From Bacteroidales bacterium (GTDB lineage Bacteria > Bacteroidota > Bacteroidia > Bacteroidales > FEN-979): 64,000 nucleotides of DNA. This document shows, piece by piece, positions 8,125 through 18,093 of this stretch. The position numbers were made by a program, and so were the translations under genes. Location: assembly GCA_023229525.1 (NCBI GenBank), contig JALNZC010000005.1, forward strand, positions 62,001 through 126,000. Reading direction: 5' to 3'. A model generated the notes under the pieces. The model did no database searches, had not been told where the DNA came from, and saw nothing but the letters and a program-made list of their open reading frames with translations. The stretch's first letter is position 1; the number at the start of each line of letters is the position of its first letter.

Positions 8125-8159
8125 TGATTTGATGATTTACGATTTTAGTACTCCACTAA

Positions 8160-9158
8160 TCATTTCTTATTCAGAAAATCCACGATTACATGGATATCGA
8201 TGTCATTCATGCAACGGAAATGCTTTTTCGGGCAGGCGTCGTATCCAAGTTTACTGCAAGGGCGGCAGGAAAGGCCTTTGACTTCTGCAATCAGGGAATT
8301 TGTCTTTTCTTCACCGGTCAGGTAAGGAAACATTCCGAACTCCGGGATCGTATTTCCCCAAACAGAGACTATCCTTTTATGGAATGCTGCCGCAATATGC
8401 ATCAACCCGGTATCGTTGGTCATCACTGCATCTGCATTTCGGATCAGAGAAGCAGATTGATTTAAGGAATAGCGACCGCAGGTATTGAACACTGCAGGAC
8501 CGGCTGCAGTTACAATGCGTTCACCCCGGTCGCGATCTTCATTTCCACCCAACAGGATAACCGGACGGGTCAGTTTTTTACACACTTCTATCACTTTTTC
8601 CACAGGAAAAATCTTGGTGTTGTGTTTCCCGCCAATGACAATCGCAATGAAGCTCCGGCGAAAGGTTTCAGGTAGTGTCACCGGGTCAATCCCTGCATTT
8701 TCCGGAATAAAATAATTCAACCCTATACCATCGTTATGAATCCCAAGCGCAGATATTGTTTTCATGTACCTGTCGACAATGTGAACAGGAGGTAAAAGGT
8801 TCATTTTGAGATTGACAATCAACCACTTCTGAACATTTAATTTCGAAAAGGTACCGGATTTTAACCCCAGTTTCCACCGAACATAAAAAGAGCGGTAATT
8901 TTTATGCAGGTCAACCACGTAATCGAAGCCCTCTGACTGCAATTGAGGAATAAGGCTCGGAAAATTATGATCGTATAACCACACTTTTCTGATATATGAA
9001 TTAGCCTCGAGGAGAGGAAGAAATTGCTTTTTTGTGAGAAAGTGGAGTTCAAGTGCCGGTAGCTCTAATTTCAAACAACGTACCACAGGAGTCGTCAGCA
9101 CAATATCCCCGATAGAACTGAACCGGATGATCAGGATTTTTCTGGGAGGAATTTGCAT
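8160..9158 (-). CDS. Glycosyltransferase family 9 (heptosyltransferase type)
   Basis: 332 residues. The N-terminal ILIIRFSSIGDIVLTTPVVR is the GT9 signature, followed by the C-terminal nucleotide-sugar site (VILLGGNEDR; MTNDTGLMHIAAAF; VSVWGNT). GT9 enzymes transfer ADP-heptose, or related sugars, onto lipopolysaccharide cores at the cytoplasmic face of the inner membrane. A cysteine-containing tail (CRPCSKLGYDACPKKHFRCM) occurs in several Bacteroidota GT9 proteins. Nucleotide-heptose genes lie at 56-59 kb, but those make GDP-heptose, so a direct link is not established. A -7 box lies at 9233-9240. Confidence 0.85.
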   Translation of the reverse strand: MQIPPRKILIIRFSSIGDIVLTTPVVRCLKLELPALELHFLTKKQFLPLLEANSYIRKVWLYDHNFPSLIPQLQSEGFDYVVDLHKNYRSFYVRWKLGLKSGTFSKLNVQKWLIVNLKMNLLPPVHIVDRYMKTISALGIHNDGIGLNYFIPENAGIDPVTLPETFRRSFIAIVIGGKHNTKIFPVEKVIEVCKKLTRPVILLGGNEDRDRGERIVTAAGPAVFNTCGRYSLNQSASLIRNADAVMTNDTGLMHIAAAFHKRIVSVWGNTIPEFGMFPYLTGEEKTNSLIAEVKGLSCRPCSKLGYDACPKKHFRCMNDIDIHVIVDFLNKK

Positions 9159-9232
9159 GCTGGATTAAGTCAGGAGTTCGGAGTCAGGAGTTAAAAATCG
9201 GCAATCCGTAAAAATAAACAACCACTCATTTT

Positions 9233-9240
9233 CAAATTTA
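9233..9240 (-). promoter_or_regulatory. -7 box (TAAATTTG) upstream of GT9 gene
   Basis: TAnnTTTG match, about 75 bases before the ATG at 9158; short repeats (TCAGGAGTT twice) lie in the leader. Confidence 0.4.
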
Positions 9241-9259
9241 TATATTGCCATTTCACCAT

Positions 9260-9898
9260 TTATCTTATGAACGGATTGTTCCCCATCTCATAACCGATCG
9301 TGGTTTCAGGGCCATGACCCGGATATACCACCGTTTCGGCCGGAAGGGTAAAAAGCCGGGATTTTATGCTATTCATCAGTTGGTTAAAGTCACCTGAAGG
9401 AAGATCTGTTCGTCCGATGGTGTCTTTGAACAAAACATCCCCCGTGATTACAAATCCCTGATTTTCATTACAAAAACAAACACTTCCTTCGGCATGGCCG
9501 GGAGTAAACAATACTTTTAACTCACCATTTCCCCAACGAATGGTCTCTCCATCTTCCAAATACCTGGCCGGATCCGGGACCCGGTCAATATTAAACCCGA
9601 ATGAAGAGCCCATTTCTTTCAGCGTCATAAAAAAGGGGATACCGTTTTTATGGTATTCCGGGAAAATCTTATATGTATTCGCAATAAATTGGTTCCCAAG
9701 AATATGGTCTATGTGGCAATGAGTATTCAGGTTTCGTACCAATTTTAGTTTATATTCATGTAAAAAGTCTTTTACTTCCTGTTGTTCCCCGGCATCATAA
9801 CAAGCTGCGTCGATCACGATGCATTCCCCGGTTTCATCATACAAAAAGTAAGTATTTACCATAAAAACATTGAAGGTTATCTTGTGGATCTGAATCAT
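9260..9898 (-). CDS. MBL-fold metallo-hydrolase (glyoxalase II-like)
   Basis: 212 residues. The metal motif is THCHIDH (His60, His62, Asp64, His65), with His135 in TPGHAEGS, Asp154 in ITGDVLF and His195 in YPGHGPET, the complete two-metal set. The likely reaction is thioester hydrolysis in the glyoxalase II/YcbL branch, substrate unproven. The frame stays open 44 codons further upstream, but those codons are not family-like. A -7 box at 9926-9933 supports the ATG at 9898. It is divergent from the gene at 10015. Confidence 0.88.
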   Translation of the reverse strand: MIQIHKITFNVFMVNTYFLYDETGECIVIDAACYDAGEQQEVKDFLHEYKLKLVRNLNTHCHIDHILGNQFIANTYKIFPEYHKNGIPFFMTLKEMGSSFGFNIDRVPDPARYLEDGETIRWGNGELKVLFTPGHAEGSVCFCNENQGFVITGDVLFKDTIGRTDLPSGDFNQLMNSIKSRLFTLPAETVVYPGHGPETTIGYEMGNNPFIR

Positions 9899-9925
9899 GT
9901 GATTTTCTATATTTTGCTGCAGGTG

Positions 9926-9933
9926 CAAAGATA
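9926..9933 (-). promoter_or_regulatory. -7 box (TATCTTTG) for the MBL hydrolase gene
   Basis: Exact consensus on the minus strand with TTTGCACC following, 28 bases upstream of the ATG at 9898; it rules out the longer reading frame. Confidence 0.6.
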
Positions 9934-10014
9934 TGAAAATGTGGCCAAATGACTGCTGCAATGAAAATAATCGTACCTTAGCAGACCCAATTAAATTGCC
10001 TTGTACAACCGGAT

Positions 10015-13000
10015 ATGACGAAGGATACATGCGTAAACGGACAGTTTAAAAGTTGGACGGCAGCATGGGTCATAACCGTTTTTTTTCTGGTTTTTCCCGG
10101 GGTCATGAAAGCGCAATTTTACAATGGATCACAATTGACCTTTGGAAAAAGCAGGGTCCAGTTTAATAACTTCCTCTGGCTTTACTTCAGATTTGAAAAA
10201 TTCGACACCTATTATTACCTGAACGGTAAAGAGCTGGCGCTTTATACCGCCGAATTTGCAGATAAACATATTGCGGAGATCGAGCGGACGCTCCAGTCGA
10301 ACCTTGAAGAAAAAGTGCAATTTGTCGTTTTCAATTCTCTTTCAGATCTGAAACAAAGCAACATCGGGCAATATGGTGATTGGGATTATTACAATACCGG
10401 AGGAGTTACGAAAATTATCGGGGGACGGGTGCTGCTCTTTTTTGATGGCAACTATGAACATTTTGAACAGCAGATAAGAGCCGGAATAGCCCAGGTGATC
10501 CTGAACAATATGGTTTACGGAACAGGAGTCGGCGCACAGATTAAAAACAATGCGCTTTTTACAATACCCGAATGGTACATGAACGGTCTGATCTTATTTA
10601 TCTCCAGGAAATGGGATGCCGAGGTGGAAAACAAGGTCCGGGACGGCATCCTGAATGGTCAATATGAAAAATTCAATCGTCTTACCGGTCTGGAAGCCAC
10701 CGAAGCAGGATTTTCCTTTTGGAATTACATCGCTTTGAAATACGGGGATTCGTCTATTCCCAGCATCGTTTATATGGCCCGTCTCAGCAGGAACGTTGAA
10801 CGCGGGTTTCAGTATGTTACCGGTTTGTCTTATAATACCCTTGTACAGGAATGGCTGGCATTTTACAAAGAGGTTTATACTGCTCGGGAAGCGGTACGTA
10901 ACCTGCCTGCGGGTCCACCCATCAATAAAAAAAATAAACCCGAACGGGTGTACAGTCAATTGAAAGTTAGTCCGGATGGCAATCAGGTGGTTTTTGCAAC
11001 CCATGAACTTGGAATTTATAAGATATTCGTTGTAGATATGGAGAAAGGGAAAAGGAAAAGGATCTATCGCGGTGGATACCGGTTAGCCGACCGCCCCGAT
11101 TATTCTTTTCCGCTGATTGCCTGGCACCCCAGCGGAAAGGCCCTTTCTATCATAGTAGAACGCAAAGGCCAGATATACCTTTATATATATAACCAGCAGG
11201 ATAAAAGTTATTCCCATCAGATTCTGGAGAATTTCCAGAAGATACTCGACATCTCCTATTCCGACGATGGAACTTTACTTGTCTTTTCTGCGGTTCAAAA
11301 GGGACAATCTGATATTTTCGTGTACAATATTGCTTCCGGTTCTCATGAACAGATTACCCGAGATATTTTCAACGACCTAAACCCCAGGTTCTTCAACCAT
11401 TCTCACGATATCATCTTTTCGTCCAACCGCCTGAATGATACTATCCGTTTTGACGAACCGGTGAAAATGGATCAAATCCATTATTACAATGATCTTTTTA
11501 TTTATGATTATGCTGCAAAACGGAATGTGTTAAGACGACTGACTAACACTCCCGATGCCCATGAAACTCAGCCAATGCCTTATGGAGACAATTATTTTTG
11601 TTTTCTTAGCGATCAAAACGGAATAGTAAACCGTTATATGGCGAAATACGATAGCGCCATAGCTTTTGTTGATACCACCACGCACTACCGCTATTTTACC
11701 ACGACTTTTCCGATAACCAATTATTCCAGAAATATTGTAGAACAGGATGTCTCGACGAAAGGAGCAAAAATTGGCGAGATCATTTATCAAAATCGCAATT
11801 TCAGGATGTTTACGTCTGATCTGATCAGGCCTGGACGCGTTACCCAACTGAATCTTCAACCATCCTATTTTAAAGATATCCGGGTCCAGACTGCCAAACA
11901 GGAGGGCCTGGTCAAAAAATCCGATTCAACACTTCATTTGGCAGAACCATTTAAGACACATGAGAAAAAACACTTTTCCGTGGTCCGACAAAGTGAGGTC
12001 GAGGTATCAAGATGGAATCTTTCCGATACCTTGAATAAGGATAAAGGACTACAGCAGCAAATCGAACATTGGCGGCAAGATTCGACAGGGAAGAATCAGT
12101 TGACCCGCGATGAAATGTTTAAAATCGGTCAATCGTTATGGCTTGGCCGGGGAAGGGATACGGTAGACAAATACAAGACAGCCAAACAGTTGAACTATAA
12201 CGTTGAGTATTACATCGATCAGATGGTGACCCAGATTGACTTTACCTATCTGAACTTTGCTTACCAACCTTTCACCGGAAGCGCTTCACCGGTTTTCATT
12301 AATCCGGGTCTGAATGCATTGTTTATGGTCGGAGTAACCGATCTCATGGAAGATTACCGCATCAGCGGAGGGGTGCGGTTGAATGTTAACCTGATCAATA
12401 ATGAGTACCTTCTTAGCTATTCAATCTATAAAAGAAGGCTCGATCATCAGATCACTTTTCACAGGAAAGCAGTAGAAGAGGTGGGATATTATTCGCTCAT
12501 CCGACACAAGATTCATGAACTTTATTATGTTGCTACATATCCGTTTAATCCTGTACTCAATATAAAAGGTACCGCTGCAGTCCGTTATGACCGGGCAGTC
12601 TATTTATCGACCGATCAATATAACCTTCAGATACCGGATGTACATACAGTCTGGGGCAGTATAAAAGGGGAACTGAATTATGATAATACGCGGAGCCTGG
12701 GTGTGAATCTATACCAGGGAACACGCTATAAATTTTTCGCCGAGTATTATCAGATGCTCAATGTTTCCGGGAACAACATTACTGTTCTGGGCCTGGATTT
12801 TCGTAACTATCAGAAAGTACACCGGACCCTGATATGGGCAAACCGGTTTGCCATCAGTACCTCTTTTGGCAGCAACAAACTCTTATACTATATGGGCGGC
12901 GTGGATAACTGGCTCTTTCCCCGTTTCAATACCGAAGTTCCTGTAGCCACAGACCAAAGTTATGCATTTCAGACACTTGCAACCAATATGCGGGGATTTG

Positions 13001-13380
13001 ACCAGAACATCAGGAATGGGAATAGTTTTTTCGTCTATAATACCGAACTGCGCTGGCCTGTCTTCCGTTACCTGTTCAATCGCCCCATTCGTTCCGACTT
13101 TATTAATAACTTTCAGATTGTTGCTTTCGGAGATGTAGGCACTGCATGGACAGGGACTTCACCTTGGTCGGCTGATAACCAATTGTTTACCCGGTATATT
13201 TATAATGGTCCCTTGTTCATAAAAGTCGAACTGCAGAAAGATCCTATCGTTGAAGGATTCGGATTTGGCGCCCGTACTCGCCTCTTTGGTTATTTTCTAC
13301 GGGCTGACCTGGCCTGGGGCGTCGATGACGGAAATGTCAGGAAACCGGTCTTTTATTTTTCATTAAGTCTTGATTTTTAA
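10015..13380 (+). CDS. Large envelope protein: TolB-like propeller plus C-terminal beta-barrel
   Basis: 1121 residues with an N-terminal signal peptide (hydrophobic stretch about 17-32, cleavage likely after KAQ). Residues 35-295 resemble the N-terminal part of large Bacteroidota proteins annotated as TolB-like; LFTIPEWYMNGL is peptidase-MA-like in context, but no HExxH is present. Residues about 310-560 hold PD40/WD-type repeats (VSPDGNQVVFAT, SYSDDGTLLVFSA, FSSNRLNDT). The last ~250 residues are rich in alternating aromatic strands and end in FYFSLSLDF, as in outer-membrane barrels of the Omp85/surface-antigen type. It is probably an outer-membrane protein of unknown role. The yhbP-like gene follows after six bases. 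Confidence 0.75.
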   Translation: MTKDTCVNGQFKSWTAAWVITVFFLVFPGVMKAQFYNGSQLTFGKSRVQFNNFLWLYFRFEKFDTYYYLNGKELALYTAEFADKHIAEIERTLQSNLEEKVQFVVFNSLSDLKQSNIGQYGDWDYYNTGGVTKIIGGRVLLFFDGNYEHFEQQIRAGIAQVILNNMVYGTGVGAQIKNNALFTIPEWYMNGLILFISRKWDAEVENKVRDGILNGQYEKFNRLTGLEATEAGFSFWNYIALKYGDSSIPSIVYMARLSRNVERGFQYVTGLSYNTLVQEWLAFYKEVYTAREAVRNLPAGPPINKKNKPERVYSQLKVSPDGNQVVFATHELGIYKIFVVDMEKGKRKRIYRGGYRLADRPDYSFPLIAWHPSGKALSIIVERKGQIYLYIYNQQDKSYSHQILENFQKILDISYSDDGTLLVFSAVQKGQSDIFVYNIASGSHEQITRDIFNDLNPRFFNHSHDIIFSSNRLNDTIRFDEPVKMDQIHYYNDLFIYDYAAKRNVLRRLTNTPDAHETQPMPYGDNYFCFLSDQNGIVNRYMAKYDSAIAFVDTTTHYRYFTTTFPITNYSRNIVEQDVSTKGAKIGEIIYQNRNFRMFTSDLIRPGRVTQLNLQPSYFKDIRVQTAKQEGLVKKSDSTLHLAEPFKTHEKKHFSVVRQSEVEVSRWNLSDTLNKDKGLQQQIEHWRQDSTGKNQLTRDEMFKIGQSLWLGRGRDTVDKYKTAKQLNYNVEYYIDQMVTQIDFTYLNFAYQPFTGSASPVFINPGLNALFMVGVTDLMEDYRISGGVRLNVNLINNEYLLSYSIYKRRLDHQITFHRKAVEEVGYYSLIRHKIHELYYVATYPFNPVLNIKGTAAVRYDRAVYLSTDQYNLQIPDVHTVWGSIKGELNYDNTRSLGVNLYQGTRYKFFAEYYQMLNVSGNNITVLGLDFRNYQKVHRTLIWANRFAISTSFGSNKLLYYMGGVDNWLFPRFNTEVPVATDQSYAFQTLATNMRGFDQNIRNGNSFFVYNTELRWPVFRYLFNRPIRSDFINNFQIVAFGDVGTAWTGTSPWSADNQLFTRYIYNGPLFIKVELQKDPIVEGFGFGARTRLFGYFLRADLAWGVDDGNVRKPVFYFSLSLDF

Positions 13381-13386
13381 TTACGT

Positions 13387-13830
13387 ATGCCTGAAAAACA
13401 GATCATTGAGTTTATCGGAGATCATCATATCATGACACTGGCCGTGTCGAAAGATAATATTCCCTATTGTGCCACATGTTATTATGTATATCTGCAGGAT
13501 GAAAACAGGTTTTTTTTTACTTCGGATCCGGAAACCAGGCATATGCAGGATATCATTGGAGGAAACAATTACCGGGTAGCAGGAGCTATCGCATTGGAAA
13601 CAAAAATTGTAGGGAAGATCCGCGGAATACAGTTTACCGGAACTATCCTTGTCCTGGAAGGAGCAGAACTGACCAAAGCCAAAACCAGTTATCTGAAGCG
13701 TTTCCCCATTGCAAGATTGGTACCGGGATTACATCTCTGGGAACTGAAACCCGATTTTATCAAACTGACCGATAACCGTCTCGGATTCGGGAAAAAGCTG
13801 ATCTGGCAGATAGAAAATAACGTGAAATAA
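13387..13830 (+). CDS. yhbP: YhbP-like (UPF0306) FMN-binding split-barrel protein
   Basis: 147 residues, colinear with Escherichia coli YhbP as I remember it: IRGIQFTGTI, YLKRFPIAR, LWELKPDFIKLTDN and LGFGKKLIW all have direct counterparts. The fold is that of pyridoxamine 5'-phosphate oxidase-like flavin proteins; the reaction is unknown. Starts six bases after the upstream gene, so it is probably cotranscribed. Moderate-to-high confidence in family, none in substrate. Confidence 0.8.
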   Translation: MPEKQIIEFIGDHHIMTLAVSKDNIPYCATCYYVYLQDENRFFFTSDPETRHMQDIIGGNNYRVAGAIALETKIVGKIRGIQFTGTILVLEGAELTKAKTSYLKRFPIARLVPGLHLWELKPDFIKLTDNRLGFGKKLIWQIENNVK

Positions 13831-14045
13831 AGACAGATCGGGCGTTCACTGAATTATTAAAGTCTATGTTTTTTTAAGTCAACAGGTTATCCTGACCTCG
13901 ATGACTTCTGTTAATAACTAAATCCCGGCAAAATTTTTCTTCGTTGTATATTGCCTTATCAAAAAATCCCCCAGATATTTATTGAAACGTTCGCAAGAAC
14001 AGTATTTTAAAAAATTTATCAGTTAACGGTTAATTCTGTTAATAC

Positions 14046-16724
14046 ATGGAACTCGACCCAGTAAAAATTACGGAAACGGAAGTGAAAACAGGCTATTATA
14101 ATGAAGTTCTGGCTAAAAGAATCCGTCCGAAAGTTAAGATTGAAGAATTGGAAATGAAAGAAAAGAATACGGAAGAAATGCCGCGAAAAATATATTCATT
14201 TGGAGAGGCTATTGAAAAATCGACAAAATATTTCAACGAAGACAGTCTGGCAGCCAATGTCTGGGCAAACAAATATGCACTGAAAAATTCCGAAGGAAAA
14301 CTGTATGAAGTGACGCCAGACGATATGCACCATCGTATCGCTCGTGAAATTGCCCGTATCGAAAAAAAGTATCCCAATCCGATAACCGAGGATGAACTTT
14401 TCGAGCTTATGCGGCATTTTAAATATATCGTTCCCCAGGGTAGCCCAATGGCCGGTATCGGAAATGATTTTCAGATAGGTTCATTGTCAAATTGTTTTGT
14501 TATCGGGAACGACGGCAATTCCGATTCTTACGGCGCCATCATGAAGACCGATGAAGAACAGGTACAGTTGATGAAACGCAGGGGAGGCGTCGGCCACGAC
14601 CTTTCACATATCCGCCCCAAGAACAGCATTGTAAATAACAGTGCAATGACCTCAACAGGAATTGTTCCTTTCATGGAACGTTATTCCAATTCAACCCGCG
14701 AAGTGGCGCAGGAAGGCCGTCGCGGCGCCTTGATGCTAAGCATTTCGGTTGTCCATCCCGATGCTGAGCATTTTATAGATGCCAAGCTTGAAGCAGGAAA
14801 AGTGACCGGTGCAAATATCTCAGTGAAAATTACTGACGAATTCATGAGCGCCGTAATCAATGATAAGGAATTTAATCAGCGTTTTCCGATCGACTCTGAA
14901 AATCCATTGGTTACCAGGACAATAAATGCCCGCGATTTGTGGAAAAAGATAGTTCATAACGCCTGGAAATCAGCCGAACCGGGAATCCTTTTCTGGGATA
15001 CCATCATCCGCGAATCAATTCCCGATGCTTATGGCGACCTGGGCTTTCGTACCGTATCCACAAATCCGTGCGGCGAAATTCCGTTGTGTACTTATGATAG
15101 TTGCCGGTTATTGGCCATCAACCTCTATAATTACGTCGATAAACCTTTTACAACGGATGCCAGCTTTGATTCCGATCTGTTTATTTCTCATGTTCACAAG
15201 GGACAACGGATCATGGACGACATCATCGACCTGGAATTGGAAAAAATTGACCGGATCCTGGCTAAAATCAATGCTGATCCTGAAGGGGAAGAGATCAAAG
15301 CCAGAGAACGCAACATGTGGCTGAACATCAAGAAAAAAGCAATCCAGGGCCGCAGGACAGGTTTCGGCATCACAGCCGAGGGCGACATGCTGGCTGCCCT
15401 CGGAACCCGATATGGATCGGATGAAGCAACCAACTTTTCGGTTGAAGTTCATAAAATCCTGGCGATTGAAGCTTACCGGTCATCTGTAACCCTGGCCAGA
15501 GAGCGGGGCCATTTCCCTATCTATGATACCGAGAGGGAAAAGAACAACCCATTTATCAACCGGCTTAAAGAAACAGCCCCGGATGTTTATGAGGACATGA
15601 CAAAATATGGCCGTCGTAACATCGCAATGCTTACCATTGCCCCCACCGGATCGGTTAGTATTCTCACCCAGACAACGTCGGGACTGGAGCCTGTGTTTGC
15701 TGTATCGTACAAACGCCGGCGTAAAGTCAATCCCAATGATAAAAATGTAAAGATTACCTTTAAAGATGAAATCGGCGATACCTGGGAAGAATATAATGTT
15801 TTCCATCACAATTTTGTAACCTGGTTAACCATAAATGGTTACGATGTAGAAGAGGTTTCCCGGTTGGACGAAAAAGAGCTGAAAAACATCATCAAGAAAT
15901 CACCTTTCTACAAAGCCACCGCCAACGATGTGGATTGGGTCGCCAAAGTAAAGATGCAGGGGGAAGTACAAAAATGGGTTGATCACTCCATCAGCGTCAC
16001 CGTCAATGTTCCAAACGATACCAAGGAAGAACTCGTCAGCGCCATTTACGAAACCGCATGGAAAGTAGGTTGCAAGGGCATGACCGTTTACCGCGACGGC
16101 TCCCGTACCGGAGTGCTTGTTAACAATGAACCCAGGGAAAAAAAGAAGACAAAGGAAGAAACTGATGAATTCAGGGAAACAAAAGCTCCGCACCGTCCCG
16201 ATCGTCTCGAAGCTGAAGTGGTGAGATTCCAGAATGACCATGAAAAATGGGTCGCCGTCGTCGGTATCCTGAATGGCCGTCCCTATGAAATTTTTACAGG
16301 TGTCTCCGAGGATTTTTGGGTCCCGACCTGGGTTCAGAAAGGCTGGATCGTAAAATCGCGCCCCGACAGTGTCAGTTCACGATACGATTTCCAGTTTGAA
16401 GACAGACAGGGATATAAAATAACGATTGAAGGGCTTTCGCGATCATTCAATAAAGAGTACTGGAATTATGCCAAACTCATCTCCGGTATACTGCGACATG
16501 GCATGCCTCTGCCGTTTGTTGTAAACATTATTTCCAAACTTCATTTCGAAGTCGATTCAATCAATACATGGAAAAACGGGGTAGAACGCACACTCAAGAA
16601 ATTTATCCCCGATGGCACCAAAGCGGCCGAGCGTGGTTGCCCTAAATGCAGCGATCAGGATGGGCTTGTATATCAGGAAGGTTGCCTGGTTTGCAAAAGT
16701 TGCGGGTATTCCAAATGCGGGTAA
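14046..16724 (+). CDS. nrdJ: Adenosylcobalamin-dependent (class II) ribonucleotide reductase
   Basis: Reduces ribonucleotides to deoxyribonucleotides using a B12-derived thiyl radical, without oxygen dependence. At 892 residues it fits the larger bacterial NrdJ form. By family comparison the active-site residues are Cys150 (in SNCFVIGN) and Cys353 as the redox pair, with radical Cys342 and Glu344 in NPCGEIPL. Phosphate-binding PTGSVSILTQTTSG is present. The C-terminus is a cysteine cluster (CPKC, CLVCKSC) as in NrdJ tails that recycle the active-site disulfide. The 215-base upstream region shows no cobalamin-riboswitch structure I could recognise. Confidence 0.93.
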   Translation: MELDPVKITETEVKTGYYNEVLAKRIRPKVKIEELEMKEKNTEEMPRKIYSFGEAIEKSTKYFNEDSLAANVWANKYALKNSEGKLYEVTPDDMHHRIAREIARIEKKYPNPITEDELFELMRHFKYIVPQGSPMAGIGNDFQIGSLSNCFVIGNDGNSDSYGAIMKTDEEQVQLMKRRGGVGHDLSHIRPKNSIVNNSAMTSTGIVPFMERYSNSTREVAQEGRRGALMLSISVVHPDAEHFIDAKLEAGKVTGANISVKITDEFMSAVINDKEFNQRFPIDSENPLVTRTINARDLWKKIVHNAWKSAEPGILFWDTIIRESIPDAYGDLGFRTVSTNPCGEIPLCTYDSCRLLAINLYNYVDKPFTTDASFDSDLFISHVHKGQRIMDDIIDLELEKIDRILAKINADPEGEEIKARERNMWLNIKKKAIQGRRTGFGITAEGDMLAALGTRYGSDEATNFSVEVHKILAIEAYRSSVTLARERGHFPIYDTEREKNNPFINRLKETAPDVYEDMTKYGRRNIAMLTIAPTGSVSILTQTTSGLEPVFAVSYKRRRKVNPNDKNVKITFKDEIGDTWEEYNVFHHNFVTWLTINGYDVEEVSRLDEKELKNIIKKSPFYKATANDVDWVAKVKMQGEVQKWVDHSISVTVNVPNDTKEELVSAIYETAWKVGCKGMTVYRDGSRTGVLVNNEPREKKKTKEETDEFRETKAPHRPDRLEAEVVRFQNDHEKWVAVVGILNGRPYEIFTGVSEDFWVPTWVQKGWIVKSRPDSVSSRYDFQFEDRQGYKITIEGLSRSFNKEYWNYAKLISGILRHGMPLPFVVNIISKLHFEVDSINTWKNGVERTLKKFIPDGTKAAERGCPKCSDQDGLVYQEGCLVCKSCGYSKCG

Positions 16725-16728
16725 ACGG

Positions 16729-17154
16729 CTAGAAGTTCTTCTTGTGGTAATCAAAAGTTGTATTGTCGCGTAAATACTTGATTCTCTGTGCAATTAAAAT
16801 AAAAGCATCAAGATTGCGCTCTTTCAGCCATTGAATGGCTGCCTGTTTCCCCCGGCAAGCATCAGCAAATACGATCAGAAAAGGATGGTGATTGGCTTGA
16901 AGCCATTGATATGCCTGTATGTTTTCATCAATAGCTGCATCCAACGCTGCAAGATGAAAAAATTTGTTTTGAAAAAGCCAGGCCGTAGCTTCTTCGCTTC
17001 CCATTATGGCATGAGCAAGGGCCGCAACTTCCGGGAAATTGTTTTTCAGCAACCAGGTCGAAATTTCTTCGTTCCCATTAACGGCTTCTCCGAAAGCAAG
17101 CCAAATTTTCGCAGGATAATAGAGCGATTTCAATTTTTCAGGATTATGCAACAA
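16729..17154 (-). CDS. Conserved hypothetical protein (141 aa)
   Basis: Function not recognised. The whole protein looks alpha-helical with a repeating pattern of about 35 residues (AISTWLLKNNFPEVAALAHAI-type; EEATAWLFQNKFFHLAALDAAI-type; IQAYQWLQANHHPFLIVFADAC-type), suggesting three or four degenerate helical-hairpin repeats. No signal peptide or membrane helix. Its start overlaps the end of the radical SAM gene by 11 bases on the same strand, so the two are probably cotranscribed and coupled. Its stop is five bases from the nrdJ stop (convergent). Confidence 0.65.
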   Translation of the reverse strand: MLHNPEKLKSLYYPAKIWLAFGEAVNGNEEISTWLLKNNFPEVAALAHAIMGSEEATAWLFQNKFFHLAALDAAIDENIQAYQWLQANHHPFLIVFADACRGKQAAIQWLKERNLDAFILIAQRIKYLRDNTTFDYHKKNF

Positions 17155-17920
17155 CCTGAACTTTCAGCCCGGCTTGGCGGACTTTTTCCGCGATCGCTTC
17201 CAGTTCGGGAATATCTATTTTTTCAAGGTTATGCACCGGCGTTTCACGGGCAATGGGATAGATCATAACGAGTTTCGGATTGATGTCAACAAGATGGGTC
17301 AACCAGGATTCCACTTCCTGCGGGGTTGTATTATCAACAAATTCACCCCGGAAATGTCCACGCAGGAACATACTCTGAATGATCAGCTCCCCGTTAAATC
17401 GTTTCAATCCTTCAATCAGCGTTGGAAAACGAACAGGGACCACCGGATTATTCATAAGCCTGAATAACTTTGCGGAACCGGCGTCCAGTTTAAGAATGTT
17501 GTTATCGAGTTTTTTCAGGGCTTCAAACACCGACGGTATCTGGATCATGCTGGCATTCGACAATATCGTGACCTTTGCCTTCGGGGTATAGGTGTTGCGT
17601 AGTTTAATTGTATCTTCCACAATCCCTGCAAAATCGGGATGCACTGTGGGTTCTCCGTTCCCGGCATAGGTGATGGCATCGGGGAGATAATCATCTGCCA
17701 CCAATTCCCGAAGCCGTCGTTCCAGGTACATAAAAATTTCCTGTCGCGTGGGAAAAACCGGTTGTACCTCGTTGACAGGCGTCCATCCGCATTCACAATA
17801 GATGCAATTAAAAGTACAGAATTTTGAATGCAGGGGAAGCAGATTGACTCCCAGTGACAATCCCAACCGGCGACTCCGCACCGGTCCAAAAACAACTTCG
17901 TGAAAAAGGAAACCGGCCAT
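17144..17920 (-). CDS. Radical SAM protein
   Basis: 258 residues with the iron-sulfur motif Cys35-x3-Cys39-x2-Cys42 (CTFNCIYC) plus an extra Cys44. The SAM-contact region YAGNGEPTVHPDF follows, a common form in small radical SAM proteins of Bacteroidota related to the MoaA/NifB-like fold. VTILSNASM and LKLDAGS strands also fit. No SPASM-type C-terminal cysteine cluster is present. Substrate unknown. It overlaps by 11 bases with the helical-repeat protein gene downstream, which could encode a partner. Confidence 0.85.
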   Translation of the reverse strand: MAGFLFHEVVFGPVRSRRLGLSLGVNLLPLHSKFCTFNCIYCECGWTPVNEVQPVFPTRQEIFMYLERRLRELVADDYLPDAITYAGNGEPTVHPDFAGIVEDTIKLRNTYTPKAKVTILSNASMIQIPSVFEALKKLDNNILKLDAGSAKLFRLMNNPVVPVRFPTLIEGLKRFNGELIIQSMFLRGHFRGEFVDNTTPQEVESWLTHLVDINPKLVMIYPIARETPVHNLEKIDIPELEAIAEKVRQAGLKVQVVA

Positions 17921-18093
17921 GAAATTAAATCAAGACCGTAAAATTCCGACTTTTCGGGCGTAAATCCTAAAGAAGTCACCCTAATTTAGTTAATTTTACT
18001 GTCTCAATTTCTCAAACGCTGACCTCTCTAAATGATATAAAGGCCCCCATTCAGCAACATATTGAAACCTTTGAAGGAAAATTCAGGGTTTCG

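Noticed and set aside
13831..14045. Cobalamin riboswitch upstream of nrdJ
   Set aside because: The 215-base region has no recognisable B12-box or matching long-range stems; only a weak AAGTCA/TGACTT inverted repeat.
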